From Paraglaciecola sp. T6c (GTDB lineage Bacteria > Pseudomonadota > Gammaproteobacteria > Enterobacterales > Alteromonadaceae): a stretch of 64,000 nt of DNA. This document shows positions 36,094-45,687 of the stretch, one piece after another; within the stretch, counting starts at the first letter, position 1, and each line of letters starts with the position of its first letter. The position numbers and the translations under genes were made by a program. The notes beneath the pieces are model-generated. The model was not told the DNA's origin. It worked only from the letters and a program-made list of their open reading frames with translations, and ran no database searches. The DNA lies in contig NC_008228.1 of NCBI RefSeq assembly GCF_000014225.1, forward strand, positions 3,658,001-3,722,000, given 5' to 3'.

Positions 36094-37310
36094 TTAAGCA
36101 GGTCCAAATTTGGGATGGCTGTAACAAAGGTAGTATGGGTTAACCATGCTAATTGGCTCTTAACTTCAGTTTTAATGTTCCATGGCAAGATAAGCACATA
36201 ATCGACAGAGGCTTCTTCTAGGATAGTGGGGGACAATATAGGGATATGACTGCCCGGCATAAACTTCCCTTGTTTAGAAAGCGCTGCATCACATACAAAT
36301 GGCAAAAGGTCGGGTTTCACACCAGCATAATTTAGTAAGGTATTTCCTTTGGCTGCAGCACCATAAGCAACTACTTTTTTACCTAGGCGTTTTTGCTCCA
36401 CCAAAAACGCCAATAAATCATTTTTAACCTTATTAGCGCCTTGCTGAAATTCTTGATAAGGAGACAAGGTTTGTAACCCATTTTGTTTTTCTAGGTCTAA
36501 CATTTGTTTAACAGCGACAGAATTTGTCCGCTTGTCCTGAGCATGACAGGCGTAAATGCGTAAACTTCCACCATGAGTCGGTAATGTTTCAACATCCCAA
36601 ATGCGCAAGCCTGCTGCTGCAAAAATCTGGGTCACCGTAAACAAGGACAAGTATGAAAAGTGTTCGTGGTAAATAGTGTCGAACTGCACCTGTTGGATTA
36701 ATTGCATTAGGTGTGGAAATTCCAATGTAATAGTTCCCTCAGGTTTTAATAGGGCTTTTAGTCCACAGGTAAAGTCATTGATATCTGGCACATGAGCATA
36801 AACATTATTACCAATAATTAAATCGGCTTGTTGCTGGGCTTTGGCCAATTGAGCAGCTAATGCTTCGCCAAAAAACTCCCGTAACACAGGGATGCCCAAT
36901 TTTTCAGCCGCGGCGGCTGTGCTTGCGGTGGGCTCAATACCCAGACAAGGAATGTCCGCAGCAACAAAGTTTTTCAGTAGATACCCATCATTTGAAGCTA
37001 TTTCTATTACGTGACTGTGCTTATCCAAATTTAGACGCTGAATAATGGCCTCTGAATAACGCTGAGCATGGGTTGTCCAGCCACTTGAGGTGCTCGAAAA
37101 ATACGCATAATCGGCATTAAAAAGATCATTCGCTTGAGCATAGTCTTCCGTTTGCACCAGCCAACACTGCTCACACACTTTTACCTTGAGCGGATAATAC
37201 ACTTCAGGTTGCTTTAGTTGCTCAGCAGTTAAATAAGCGTTAGATGGAGGGGCAAAACCCAGATCTATAAAGGTGTTTTCTAACGCGGTTTGGCAATGTC
37301 TGCATTTCAT
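36090..37310 (-). CDS. Zinc-binding sugar C-methyltransferase
   Basis: The 406-residue protein has the architecture of TylC3/NovU-type deoxysugar C-methyltransferases. An N-terminal zinc-site region has CRHC at residues 3-6 and CEQC at about 47-50. A SAM domain follows with VIEIASNDGYLLKNFVAADI and GIEPTASTAAAAEKLGIPV, then FDTIYHEHFSYLSLFTV with the HEH signature, and a C-terminal Rossmann-like domain (VVAYGAAAKGNTLLNYAG). It sits between the epimerase and the aminotransferase, fitting a branched-chain amino-sugar route. Regiospecificity (often C-3) is inferred. Confidence 0.85.
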   Translation of the reverse strand: MKCRHCQTALENTFIDLGFAPPSNAYLTAEQLKQPEVYYPLKVKVCEQCWLVQTEDYAQANDLFNADYAYFSSTSSGWTTHAQRYSEAIIQRLNLDKHSHVIEIASNDGYLLKNFVAADIPCLGIEPTASTAAAAEKLGIPVLREFFGEALAAQLAKAQQQADLIIGNNVYAHVPDINDFTCGLKALLKPEGTITLEFPHLMQLIQQVQFDTIYHEHFSYLSLFTVTQIFAAAGLRIWDVETLPTHGGSLRIYACHAQDKRTNSVAVKQMLDLEKQNGLQTLSPYQEFQQGANKVKNDLLAFLVEQKRLGKKVVAYGAAAKGNTLLNYAGVKPDLLPFVCDAALSKQGKFMPGSHIPILSPTILEEASVDYVLILPWNIKTEVKSQLAWLTHTTFVTAIPNLDLLK

Positions 37311-37870
37311 TTTAGATCCACTCCTGCATACTCAGCATCTAGAAGGGAAAATGCTTGATCTCGCTCTGAACACTGACTAATAGGCAATGGCCAATTAATA
37401 GACAAACGTGGATCTAATAGGTTAAGGCCAGCCTCTGCTTTGGGTTGGTAAGCCTGTGAATGGCAATACAGTAATTCAACATCGTCGCACAAGGTTTGAA
37501 AACCATGGGCAAAACCTTCTGGGATTAATAGCCCGATGCCGTTATCACTGGTTAATTTTTCTGCATGCCAATGCAAAAAAGTCGCCGAATCAGCTCTAAG
37601 ATCCACTACTACATCCCACACCTGCCCCTTTAAACAACTGACCAATTTTATTTCACTAAAGGGAGGAAGTTGAAAATGTAAGCCCCGAACGCTGCCTTTT
37701 TTAGCTGTATAAGTATGATTGATTTGTGCAATCGGCCCCTGCCAACCGCATATCGATAACTCAGCGGCACAAAACACCCGAGCGAAGAAACCTCTTTCAT
37801 CACCAAGCTTTTGCCTTTTTACTTTTTTAAGCCCTGCTAGTGGCAAATCGGTCAGGCTAAATCGACTCAC
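37307..37870 (-). CDS. dTDP-4-dehydrorhamnose 3,5-epimerase-like enzyme (RfbC family)
   Basis: The 187-residue cupin matches RfbC: KLGDERGFFARVFCAAELS, INHTYTAKKGSVRGLHFQLP with the catalytic His region, GQVWDVVVDLRADSATFLHW and IPEGFAHGFQTLCDDVELLY. Start is GTG, overlapping the rfbG stop by four bases. No dTDP-glucose genes (rmlA/rmlB) are in the window, while CDP-glucose genes are immediately upstream. It therefore probably acts on the CDP-4-keto-6-deoxy sugar and may epimerise only one centre. Confidence 0.86.
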   Translation of the reverse strand: MSRFSLTDLPLAGLKKVKRQKLGDERGFFARVFCAAELSICGWQGPIAQINHTYTAKKGSVRGLHFQLPPFSEIKLVSCLKGQVWDVVVDLRADSATFLHWHAEKLTSDNGIGLLIPEGFAHGFQTLCDDVELLYCHSQAYQPKAEAGLNLLDPRLSINWPLPISQCSERDQAFSLLDAEYAGVDLK

Positions 37871-38925
37871 AACAACGCCTCGTAAGCGTCAATGTCCGCC
37901 GTGCTTGCATCTAATGCAGCTTTGCCCTGATTGACTTCTCGATACCAATCAAAGGTTTTTTGTATGCTTTGATTTAGCGACCAAACCGGCAGATTTTTTA
38001 ACACATTGATACTCTTACTGGTATCTAACATCAGCAAGCCAGCTTCATGCATGTCATCTACAATGTGTGGGTAAAGAACCTTTCCAGCGCCATAAATCTT
38101 GCGTGCCTTATCTATCACATCTCGGACAGTTGCGGCTTCGTTGGCGTTAGGACCAAAATTATATGCGCCAGCTAATTCAGGTTGTGCGTATAACCTTTTT
38201 GCTAGTTGCATGTAGCCCCAAAGTGGCTCCAATACATGTTGCCATGGGCGTATCGCATCGGGACTGCGAATGTCTATAGCCTGGTGATTTTGCCAAGCGC
38301 GGATTGCATCGGGAATTAAACGTTCTTGTGACCAATCCCCTCCCCCAATGACATTTCCTGCTCTTGCCGTTGCTATGGCTACGCCTTGGTCTGCTAAATA
38401 TCCATCTCTGTAGCTGGCTATCACCAACTCACTTGCTGCTTTGCTGGCGCTATAAGGATCGTGACCACCTAGGCGATCATTTTCACGGTAGGGGTATAGC
38501 CATTCGTTATTGTGATAGACCTTGTCTGTAGTTACCATAACTACAGACTTAACCGAATCAACTTTGCGTAAAGCTTCTAATAGATTGGCAGTGCCCATGA
38601 TATTGGTCGAAAAGGTCTCTAAAGGTTGACGATAACTAACCCGCACCAGAGGTTGAGCTGCAAGATGAAAAACAATTTCAGGCTTTGCCTTTTGTACTAA
38701 TGCGCTTAGCGCAACTGGATTTGTAATATCACAAATATGATGTTCACACAGTGACTCAATATTTAGCAGTGATGCCAAATTTGGTTCAGTATTTGGAGCA
38801 AGACTGATACCTGTAATATCAGCGCCTAAACGATTTAACCATAAGGTTAGCCAGCTGCCTTTAAAGCCAGTGTGGCCTGTTATTAAAATACGCCGACCTT
38901 GAAAAAAAATCTCAGATAATGGCAT
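37867..38925 (-). CDS. rfbG: CDP-glucose 4,6-dehydratase
   Basis: RfbG converts CDP-glucose to CDP-4-keto-6-deoxyglucose. The NAD-binding motif is ILITGHTGFKGSWLTLWLNR, the form typical of RfbG. VVMVTTDKVYHNNEW and DPYSASKAASELV hold the SDR catalytic Thr and Tyr-x3-Lys. ARAGNVIGGGDWSQERLIPD is family-specific. The ATG at 38925 shares bases with the rfbF stop (TAATG), which sets the start; a TTG 15 nt upstream was rejected. Length is 352 residues. Confidence 0.95.
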   Translation of the reverse strand: MPLSEIFFQGRRILITGHTGFKGSWLTLWLNRLGADITGISLAPNTEPNLASLLNIESLCEHHICDITNPVALSALVQKAKPEIVFHLAAQPLVRVSYRQPLETFSTNIMGTANLLEALRKVDSVKSVVMVTTDKVYHNNEWLYPYRENDRLGGHDPYSASKAASELVIASYRDGYLADQGVAIATARAGNVIGGGDWSQERLIPDAIRAWQNHQAIDIRSPDAIRPWQHVLEPLWGYMQLAKRLYAQPELAGAYNFGPNANEAATVRDVIDKARKIYGAGKVLYPHIVDDMHEAGLLMLDTSKSINVLKNLPVWSLNQSIQKTFDWYREVNQGKAALDASTADIDAYEALL

Positions 38926-39692
38926 TACCACAGTTTCCAAGGCGCAGTTTTAGATTGCCATAAGGCATCCAGGTGATTTTTATCCCGTAAAGTATCCATG
39001 GCCTGCCAAAAACCATGATGTTGATATGCCGTCAATTGCCCTTGTTCGGCCAAACTAACTAACGGTTCGCCTTCAAAGCTGGTCTTATCATCTGCCAAAT
39101 AATCAAATATAGTGGGCTCTAATACAAAAAAACCACCGTTAATGGATGAACCATCACCCGCTGGTTTTTCTTGGAAATTTTTAACAATATTTTGTTGGAT
39201 ATTTAACGCACCGTAACGCCCTGGAGGTTTAATAGCTGTAACTGTGGCAATTTTTGCTTGGCCTTTATGATGAGCTATCAAAGCCTTAATATTAATATCA
39301 GCGACACCATCGCCATAAGTAAAACAAAAGGTTTCATCACCAATATAATCTTGGATGCGTTTCAAACGACCGCCGGTCATACTAAATTCGCCGGTATTAA
39401 CTAAGGTTACTCGCCAAGGCTCTGAGTGTTCTTGATGCACTTGCATAGCATTTGTACGCATGTCAAAAGTGACGTCAGACATATGTAAAAAGTAATTAGC
39501 GAAATACTCTTTAATGATATATCCCTTGTAACCAAGGCAGATGACAAAATCATTGATCCCGTAAAACGAATAAATTTTCATGATATGCCAAAGAATAGGC
39601 ATACCACCAATTTCAATCATAGGTTTGGGTTTTAAATGTGACTCTTCACTTATTCGAGTGCCTAACCCGCCTGCTAGAATAACCGCTTTCAT
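38925..39692 (-). CDS. rfbF: Glucose-1-phosphate cytidylyltransferase
   Basis: RfbF makes CDP-glucose from CTP and glucose-1-phosphate. It starts MKAVILAGGLGTRISEESHL followed by KPKPMIEIGGMPILWHIMKI, both characteristic, and has FCFTYGDGVADINIKALIAH with the metal-binding Asp and INGGFFVLEPTIFDYL. Length is 255 residues. It is coupled to rfbG by TAATG and overlaps the GT2 gene upstream by four bases. Its product commits sugar to the CDP pathway encoded at 34981-39692. Confidence 0.96.
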   Translation of the reverse strand: MKAVILAGGLGTRISEESHLKPKPMIEIGGMPILWHIMKIYSFYGINDFVICLGYKGYIIKEYFANYFLHMSDVTFDMRTNAMQVHQEHSEPWRVTLVNTGEFSMTGGRLKRIQDYIGDETFCFTYGDGVADINIKALIAHHKGQAKIATVTAIKPPGRYGALNIQQNIVKNFQEKPAGDGSSINGGFFVLEPTIFDYLADDKTSFEGEPLVSLAEQGQLTAYQHHGFWQAMDTLRDKNHLDALWQSKTAPWKLW

Positions 39693-41005
39693 TTTATTCC
39701 TAAAAATTGACGAGAATACTGATTATAATCATATAGATAATCAACCGCTTGCTCTAGCGAAACTCGTTCAGAAAAAATTGATTTGTGTTGGGGTGGCATG
39801 ACTTTTTCACACCAATGTTTTGTCGCTAACTCTTTAGCGGATAAATCCAATAAAACTTGATGATTTTTTCGAACGCCTAAGTGTTTGAAATTAGAGGCAT
39901 AGAGATATTCAGGCCATTTATTCTGTTGCTTATCTTGCGCGAGTTTTGGCATTTTTTGGAAGACCGATTTTTGCTTTTGGCTAAAGTTAACAATGGTAAG
40001 ATCTAATATCGCCTGCTGCTCTTCACGCTCTCCTGGCTCTAACCCAGTCATCTCGGCAAGCTCTTTGTTGGCGTAAAAACATAGAACTGGAATATTTAAC
40101 TGTTGTTCTTTAATCGGGCCTTTAGTAACGATTTTTTTCAATGAATACAAGTCTCTGGCAATAGAATAAGTAGAACCTATACAAAAACCTGGAAGTGGCT
40201 TGTCATTTTTATAGGAGCCAAAATCTAGCTTTGAATCTTTAAGAAACGCTTTAACTTTTTCAAAATTGCTTGTGGTATTCATACCATTAGAAATAGCCGC
40301 AAATACCACATGTAACATTAGAGACTGGCCAATATGCACCCCAGATTTGGCTTCATTTAGGAATAAAAATTGTGACGTATAATCAGGCGACAAGGGATGA
40401 AAAACTTGTTTATATTTACTAAACACAGCTTTAATCACTGTTTTGCTGACACACCCCCCATATATTCTGCCATAACGACTTTCCAAAAAGTCACGGACAT
40501 TATTACCTGATAATGGATATTTAATATTAAAGTAATGAGACAACGACTCGCTGGGCGAAAAAATGGCAGTGGCAACGGGTGCATTGGTTGGATGATAGTC
40601 ACCGGTAATTTCACCGTTTAACATTTTTGGTTCGCCCAACCATTCATAATTCCAGGAAATTAGATCAGGCTGATACTTTACATAAGTCTCATAAATAACT
40701 TGTAGTGCGTCTTTTCTCAGAAAAAACTTTTCATTAAAAATAGAGATATATTCGCCACGAGCGCCCTCAATAGCAAAATTCCAATGGTCGGTCATATTTA
40801 GCGGTTTGCTTGGACGTTTATAGGTGAAGCGGCTATCTTTAAGAAAAGCCTTGATGTTTTCTTGGCAAAACTCATCAACCCCATTGTCAGATATGATCAC
40901 TTCAAAATTAGTAAAGCTTTGTTTTTGCAAAAACGTCAGCACAATTGGGACAAAATCTGCTCTGTCTCGGGTCGGTAAAACAATGGATATAAATGGGTTA
41001 TTCAT
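39689..41005 (-). CDS. GT2-like glycosyltransferase
   Basis: The 438-residue protein has a GT2-type N-terminal domain: FISIVLPTRDRADFVPIVLT, FTNFEVIISDNGVDEF and MTDHWNFAIEGARGEYISIF. The usual DxD is replaced by a FNEKFF stretch, so the metal-binding residue is not obvious. The C-terminal ~250 residues are not recognised. It sits between another GT2 gene and rfbF. It may transfer the CDP-derived sugar, but donor and acceptor are unknown. Confidence 0.7.
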   Translation of the reverse strand: MNNPFISIVLPTRDRADFVPIVLTFLQKQSFTNFEVIISDNGVDEFCQENIKAFLKDSRFTYKRPSKPLNMTDHWNFAIEGARGEYISIFNEKFFLRKDALQVIYETYVKYQPDLISWNYEWLGEPKMLNGEITGDYHPTNAPVATAIFSPSESLSHYFNIKYPLSGNNVRDFLESRYGRIYGGCVSKTVIKAVFSKYKQVFHPLSPDYTSQFLFLNEAKSGVHIGQSLMLHVVFAAISNGMNTTSNFEKVKAFLKDSKLDFGSYKNDKPLPGFCIGSTYSIARDLYSLKKIVTKGPIKEQQLNIPVLCFYANKELAEMTGLEPGEREEQQAILDLTIVNFSQKQKSVFQKMPKLAQDKQQNKWPEYLYASNFKHLGVRKNHQVLLDLSAKELATKHWCEKVMPPQHKSIFSERVSLEQAVDYLYDYNQYSRQFLGIK

Positions 41006-41059
41006 GGGTTAGCCACGTTAATCCAAGGGTGAGATGTCTGAATATCAACAACATCTTAT

Positions 41060-41929
41060 TTAACCTAGCTGATCATCTATTTGTTTTAAGCATCTAGCAC
41101 AATTTGCCAACGTCATACGCATAACGCGGTTGATTATTGTTTTTATTTCTGCATCCTCGGTCTGATTAAACACCTCTGCCATACGTTTTAACACACCAAG
41201 ATGGCCATTAACGTTTTGCATGGTTTTGGGGGCGGTCATGATTGAATTTTTTCTAATACGTCTACGATATAAAGAACTAGGTATTGCCATGACCCGGCCA
41301 TCATTCACCAATAGTTCCATGCTAAAGGCATTATCTTCATGGATGATATTGGGTACAAATCGAATATTTTTAAACTTTTCCAGTTTGTATAAATACAAAA
41401 CTGGCGACGCAATAAATTTATTATTGTTCATTTGCTGAACTAGAAACTCACCACCACTAAACACATCTTCAGGCGCATTTCTCACGTAAGTGTCTGGCTT
41501 GAAACCTTGGATTAAATAAGTATTAAGGCATTCTCTGGTGTGCTCATCGGTAACTTTATCATCTACAAAAGACTCCCCATCAAACAGTACCATATCTAAT
41601 TGCTTTTGCTCTGCCAATGCGACTGTGACTTCCAAGGTATTATTTTCCCAGCAATCATCGCTATCTATGAAAATTAGATATTTCCCTGTGGCCTGTTCAA
41701 TACCCAAGTTCCTTGCCACTGATTGTCCAGAATTTTCAATTTGCAAAAGCTTGATTTTTTGTTTTTTTTGATAGGATTTAAGAATGTCTAAACTGCTATC
41801 TGTAGATCCATCGTCAATCACAATTATTTCAAAATCTTGATAAGTTTGCGCCAGAACCGAATCAATACAGTCTGCAATATAACTTTGTGAATTATAAACC
41901 GGTATTACAACTGAAACTAAAGTAGACAT
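41060..41929 (-). CDS. GT2 family glycosyltransferase
   Basis: The 289-residue protein is a standard GT2 enzyme: LVSVVIPVYNSQSYIADCID, FEIIVIDDGSTDSSLDIL, ENSGQSVARNLGIEQATGKY and the DxD-type metal site LIFIDSDDCWENN. The C-terminal helix-rich part (NVNGHLGVLKRMAEVFNQTE) is typical of such transferases. No membrane segment was seen, so it is probably cytoplasmic or peripheral. Sugar specificity cannot be deduced. Confidence 0.85.
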   Translation of the reverse strand: MSTLVSVVIPVYNSQSYIADCIDSVLAQTYQDFEIIVIDDGSTDSSLDILKSYQKKQKIKLLQIENSGQSVARNLGIEQATGKYLIFIDSDDCWENNTLEVTVALAEQKQLDMVLFDGESFVDDKVTDEHTRECLNTYLIQGFKPDTYVRNAPEDVFSGGEFLVQQMNNNKFIASPVLYLYKLEKFKNIRFVPNIIHEDNAFSMELLVNDGRVMAIPSSLYRRRIRKNSIMTAPKTMQNVNGHLGVLKRMAEVFNQTEDAEIKTIINRVMRMTLANCARCLKQIDDQLG

Positions 41930-42068
41930 CTATGCCTCATAAAGAACAATACGAATTAAATTTTAAATTAAATCTATTAACCAAGCACGTTAACTTTTGT
42001 GAGTGTTGTCGGTTAGACAACAGTGTTTATTTAAATTTAAAACAGCAAAATTATGCAAGTCAGAATAG

Positions 42069-43277
42069 TTAAAACTCTATTACTTTTTCTATAAGCCTAG
42101 GGGCAAAACCTAATATGTCTTGCTTCATCGAATTTTGATGTCTATTAGTTGCCAAAATTATTCCCTGTACCATGGCTAATTCTTCCTTACTTATGGACTG
42201 AAGTGTCGTTACAGCAATACCTTGTAGTTTTGCCTGACTGTGCATAACCTTGGAATCAATTACCCTTAATACCTTAAAGCGCTTATTTAGATTTAAAATA
42301 AGGGATCTAGCATAATCATTCCCGCCCCAAATCATCAAGTGGGTCACACTTCGATTTTTGCAGGTTAATTCTACCTGCCGGATTCTTTTTTGTAATTGCC
42401 GAACCTGCGTAACAAATGAAATCAAAACCTTTATCGTTGCCCGTGGACTACTAAGCAAAATTCTTAGCATTAATTTATTCTTAAGAACAGGCATAAGTTC
42501 TAGGAAAAAAACCGCCTTTCTTAACACCACCCGTTGGAAAAAATACAAGGCAGATTGTGTATCAAAGTAACTTGCTCGTTGCACATAAAACCACAAGGAA
42601 TATTCCCAGCTAAGGTTATCCGCCACACTATCATCAGAATCTTTATTGCGAATTGTTAAAGGCTCAGGGATAAAGTAAAAGTGTTGAGTCATTGCTCCTA
42701 CCTGTAATGCAAAATCCCAATCTTGATGACCTGAGAACCTTTCATCAAATAAACAATTTTTAGCCACCATTGTTGGTACACAAATGGTACTTGATTGTAT
42801 GCCACCAACATTGTTCGTAACAAAAGAATAATGCGCTACAGATTCACTGCTAGCTTTCGCAGCTTTTGGTAAAGACTCAGTGAGTTTACCGTTTTCACTA
42901 TTGCTATATTGATGATGGATTAAAAAGGTATCACTACAGGTTTTTGTGTTGATGTATTCTAAGGCTCGTTCCAGTTTATTTGGGAGCCAAAAATCGTCTG
43001 AGTCTAAAAAGCAGATGTACTTGCCTGAAGCAGCATTAATACCTGTGTTCCTTGCAGCGGCCCCGTTTTTATTAATGGCATGGCGTAAAAGCTTTAGTTT
43101 TGGTTCTTGAAAACTCAACACTAGCTGCTCAATTCCCTCTGCAATAGAGGGCGTCGAACCATCATCAACAATCAATACCTCATAGTTTTGAATGGATTGC
43201 GACAACACCGATTCGAGTGCTTTTTTAAGTGATTTTGTGCGATTAAAAACCGGAATGATAATACTAAATAACAACAT
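42069..43277 (-). CDS. GT2 family glycosyltransferase with C-terminal extension
   Basis: The GT2 domain is clear: LFSIIIPVFNRTKSLKKALE, NYEVLIVDDGSTPS, NKNGAAARNTGINAASGKYI and the metal site CFLDSDDFWLPNKLERA. The ATG at 43277 is one base after the preceding stop (TAG-C-ATG) and gives 402 residues; a longer frame only adds a hydrophobic overlap and was rejected. The last ~80 residues (THLMIWGGNDYARSLILNLN) resemble a small nucleotide-fold unit. Similar nucleotide-fold units occur elsewhere in this island. Confidence 0.82.
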   Translation of the reverse strand: MLLFSIIIPVFNRTKSLKKALESVLSQSIQNYEVLIVDDGSTPSIAEGIEQLVLSFQEPKLKLLRHAINKNGAAARNTGINAASGKYICFLDSDDFWLPNKLERALEYINTKTCSDTFLIHHQYSNSENGKLTESLPKAAKASSESVAHYSFVTNNVGGIQSSTICVPTMVAKNCLFDERFSGHQDWDFALQVGAMTQHFYFIPEPLTIRNKDSDDSVADNLSWEYSLWFYVQRASYFDTQSALYFFQRVVLRKAVFFLELMPVLKNKLMLRILLSSPRATIKVLISFVTQVRQLQKRIRQVELTCKNRSVTHLMIWGGNDYARSLILNLNKRFKVLRVIDSKVMHSQAKLQGIAVTTLQSISKEELAMVQGIILATNRHQNSMKQDILGFAPRLIEKVIEF

Positions 43278-43278
43278 G

Positions 43279-44388
43279 CTACTTAACAGCAACAGCGATA
43301 GTAAAACAGCCATCTGAGCCAGCAACAACTGCTCCTGCTACTGGATCGTGTTGCGCAAAAAGCGTCACGTTTTGAAAGCCTGACCTATGCAACATATCCG
43401 TTAACTCTGTATTGCTATAATGCTTTAAATGGAATTCAAATTTCACCGGGTCAAAGGGCATGACATCTTGATTTGGTGTGGAGCATATAAGTTGTCCTCC
43501 GGGCTTGAGCACCTTAAAAAACACATCTAATAACTGTTGATCAAAATCCACATGTTCTATGGTTTCAAACGACACCACCGCATCTTGAGTATTAGCTGCA
43601 ATATCCAGTAACTTGGCATCTTGGCAACAAAAAATCGTATTTTCATTGCTAAAATGCTGTTTAGCATGCGCTATAGCCGCTTGTTCAATGTCTACGCCTG
43701 TTAATTTAGCGCCCGTGTGTTTAGCCAACATTAAGGTGCCGTAGCCTATACCACAGGCCAAATCTAAAACTTGAGCATTACTGGGTAACGTGACTAATTG
43801 CTCACAAGCAAACTCGTACCTATTTAAATGGTCTGGGCGAATTTGATCGTAGTGTGTTGATATTTGTCTTTCACCACGGTGCATGGTTTTAGTGGCACTG
43901 GCGTTGATTTGAGCCCCTTCAACATGTATCTGTATTTCACAAAACCCTGCACGCTCCAGTAACAACTTTAACCTCGCTTGGTTATAACCAGACTTAAAGA
44001 TATCTTGTTGATTAGATTCATAGTTGTCATTTCTAGGGTTACCGTTGTGTTGCCTACCCCATATCCCTGCAAACGCTTTACGCGCGTTGGAGTCGGCATT
44101 GAGTAAATCTTGATTATCCCAAGTAGCGCTTTGCCATAACTGTATAAAATAATCGGTATTTGGCACACTGAGCTTTATTTCACCATTTATAACTAAGCTG
44201 TCAAACCAGGTCAGCATCGCTAAATCCGCTTCCATACTGGTTAAATACGGTAAAATATTACTGGCAGTTAAGAGCTCGATGCGATTTTTTTCACTGAACC
44301 TTTCCCACACATTCGTTAGTGGTGTTTGGCTATTTGCTTGCTTCAGCCAATATTGCTGGTCTTTGCGCACTAGCTGGCATTTGTTCAC
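43279..44388 (-). CDS. SAM-dependent methyltransferase with a second, degenerate methyltransferase-like half
   Basis: The C-terminal ~190 residues are an intact class I methyltransferase: VLDLACGIGYGTLMLAKHTG, KLTGVDIEQAAIAHAKQHFS, VVSFETIEHVDFDQQLLDVF and LKPGGQLICSTPNQD. The N-terminal ~170 residues (WGRQHNGNPRNDNYESNQQD, RLKLLLERAGFCEIQIHVEG) look like the tail of a second methyltransferase that lacks its SAM motif. The start is GTG overlapping the upstream stop, with GGAG ahead of it. Total length is 369 residues. Substrate unknown. Confidence 0.78.
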   Translation of the reverse strand: MNKCQLVRKDQQYWLKQANSQTPLTNVWERFSEKNRIELLTASNILPYLTSMEADLAMLTWFDSLVINGEIKLSVPNTDYFIQLWQSATWDNQDLLNADSNARKAFAGIWGRQHNGNPRNDNYESNQQDIFKSGYNQARLKLLLERAGFCEIQIHVEGAQINASATKTMHRGERQISTHYDQIRPDHLNRYEFACEQLVTLPSNAQVLDLACGIGYGTLMLAKHTGAKLTGVDIEQAAIAHAKQHFSNENTIFCCQDAKLLDIAANTQDAVVSFETIEHVDFDQQLLDVFFKVLKPGGQLICSTPNQDVMPFDPVKFEFHLKHYSNTELTDMLHRSGFQNVTLFAQHDPVAGAVVAGSDGCFTIAVAVK

Positions 44389-45686
44389 ACTACTTTCTCC
44401 TGCTGTCGCACGTGGTCATTTCGCTCACTGACCGAACCTTGCTTTTTATTATTTTTGCTCAAAAGTGAAGGCGAGATAAAACTGAAGGTTTGTAATTTAC
44501 CTAAATCAAAATAAGTATCAGTCACTGTGAATTGGCGGTAGCACATAGCCGCCAACAGCCGATCAACTTGGCTAATATGTTTTTTAAGTAAACAGTCACC
44601 TTCAAGGACTACTTTTTTACCCAGCAAGGCCGCCTCATACAAAACCGAAGAGTTGATGCCATGGACTATGTCTGCATGAGCACAAAGTTGTATTGTATCT
44701 TCGCTGCTTACCCTTCCATGTGAATATAGGTAAGTGTGACTCAATCTATCTTTAGGGTGGGGTTTAAATACTAAGTTTTGCTTTGGGTATTGCTCTTCAA
44801 TAAAATCAATAAACGGTTGCATGCCCTTGGTAAATTTTGAATGATTAAGCACATTAGAATCACTAGGCACTTGGAGTGGGATAAAAACATAACGCTCTTG
44901 GCTATGCTTAACATCTTGCGAGGCCAATAAAAACTGCTGACGTAACAGCTTTAAGTCTTGCAACATTTGCTCATTCACCCAGCTAAGATCATCAAAGTAG
45001 AGTTGACTATTGTTATTGACCCCAAGGCGGTCAAAATAAAAGTATTGATGCTGCGGAAAAAAACCACATTCAGCAAAGGTTACTTCTACTTTTAACGCCT
45101 TTAATTTTTCAATAATGGGTAAAAATGCTGATGTAGAGCCATTCCAAACAATGACACTTTTAGCTGATTGAAGATAATCATCGTTAAAACGCTGCAACGG
45201 ATGGCGAACATCAACTCGCGTGCCGGCGCCTTCTAGCGCGGCAAAAAAACATTGTAAATAGGCAGGGCGGTTGATGCTGGCATATAAATCGATATAGAGA
45301 AGTGTGTTATCGCTAATGCCTAATTCGGCTTGTGTTGAATGTGCTGGGGCGCACAACATCATATCCCAAAACTCTGCACTTACCTCTGTTTTAGTGGCTA
45401 ACCTGTGAATCATCTCAAGTTGAAAGTGCCCAGTACCCAGCACAATTATCGACAGCTCTAAACGACTTTGTTCGTCTTCAATTTGTTGCTCTATATGCGG
45501 GTAATCTGCTTGAATATTGCTTACCCACCAAATAGTTGGGAGGCTGAGGTTTAATTTGGAAAGTTGTGCCAACAAACCTTTAGCGTAAGCACCATCACCA
45601 ACCAGACAATATTCCTGCTTATCCAGCTCGGAAATTTTTCGTATTATACGCTTTTGGTTTGCAGCAATAGCTTCACTGGCCAACAT
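44385..45686 (-). CDS. Capsule-type (KpsS/KpsC-like) glycosyltransferase with N-terminal nucleotide-fold domain
   Basis: The C-terminal half resembles capsule-synthesis glycosyltransferases: ERYVFIPLQVPSDSNVLNHS, QNLVFKPHPKDRLSHTYLYS and VHGINSSVLYEAALLGKKVV, with the characteristic KPHP and Ser/Asn motif. The first ~110 residues (YCLVGDGAYAKGLLAQLSKL, LSIIVLGTGHF) look like a Rossmann-type unit. The ATG at 45686 lies one base after the glf stop and gives 433 residues; a TTG nine bases upstream is the alternative. Known relatives transfer Kdo, an acidic sugar, but the substrate here is not known. Confidence 0.68.
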   Translation of the reverse strand: MLASEAIAANQKRIIRKISELDKQEYCLVGDGAYAKGLLAQLSKLNLSLPTIWWVSNIQADYPHIEQQIEDEQSRLELSIIVLGTGHFQLEMIHRLATKTEVSAEFWDMMLCAPAHSTQAELGISDNTLLYIDLYASINRPAYLQCFFAALEGAGTRVDVRHPLQRFNDDYLQSAKSVIVWNGSTSAFLPIIEKLKALKVEVTFAECGFFPQHQYFYFDRLGVNNNSQLYFDDLSWVNEQMLQDLKLLRQQFLLASQDVKHSQERYVFIPLQVPSDSNVLNHSKFTKGMQPFIDFIEEQYPKQNLVFKPHPKDRLSHTYLYSHGRVSSEDTIQLCAHADIVHGINSSVLYEAALLGKKVVLEGDCLLKKHISQVDRLLAAMCYRQFTVTDTYFDLGKLQTFSFISPSLLSKNNKKQGSVSERNDHVRQQEKVV

Positions 45687-45687
45687 C

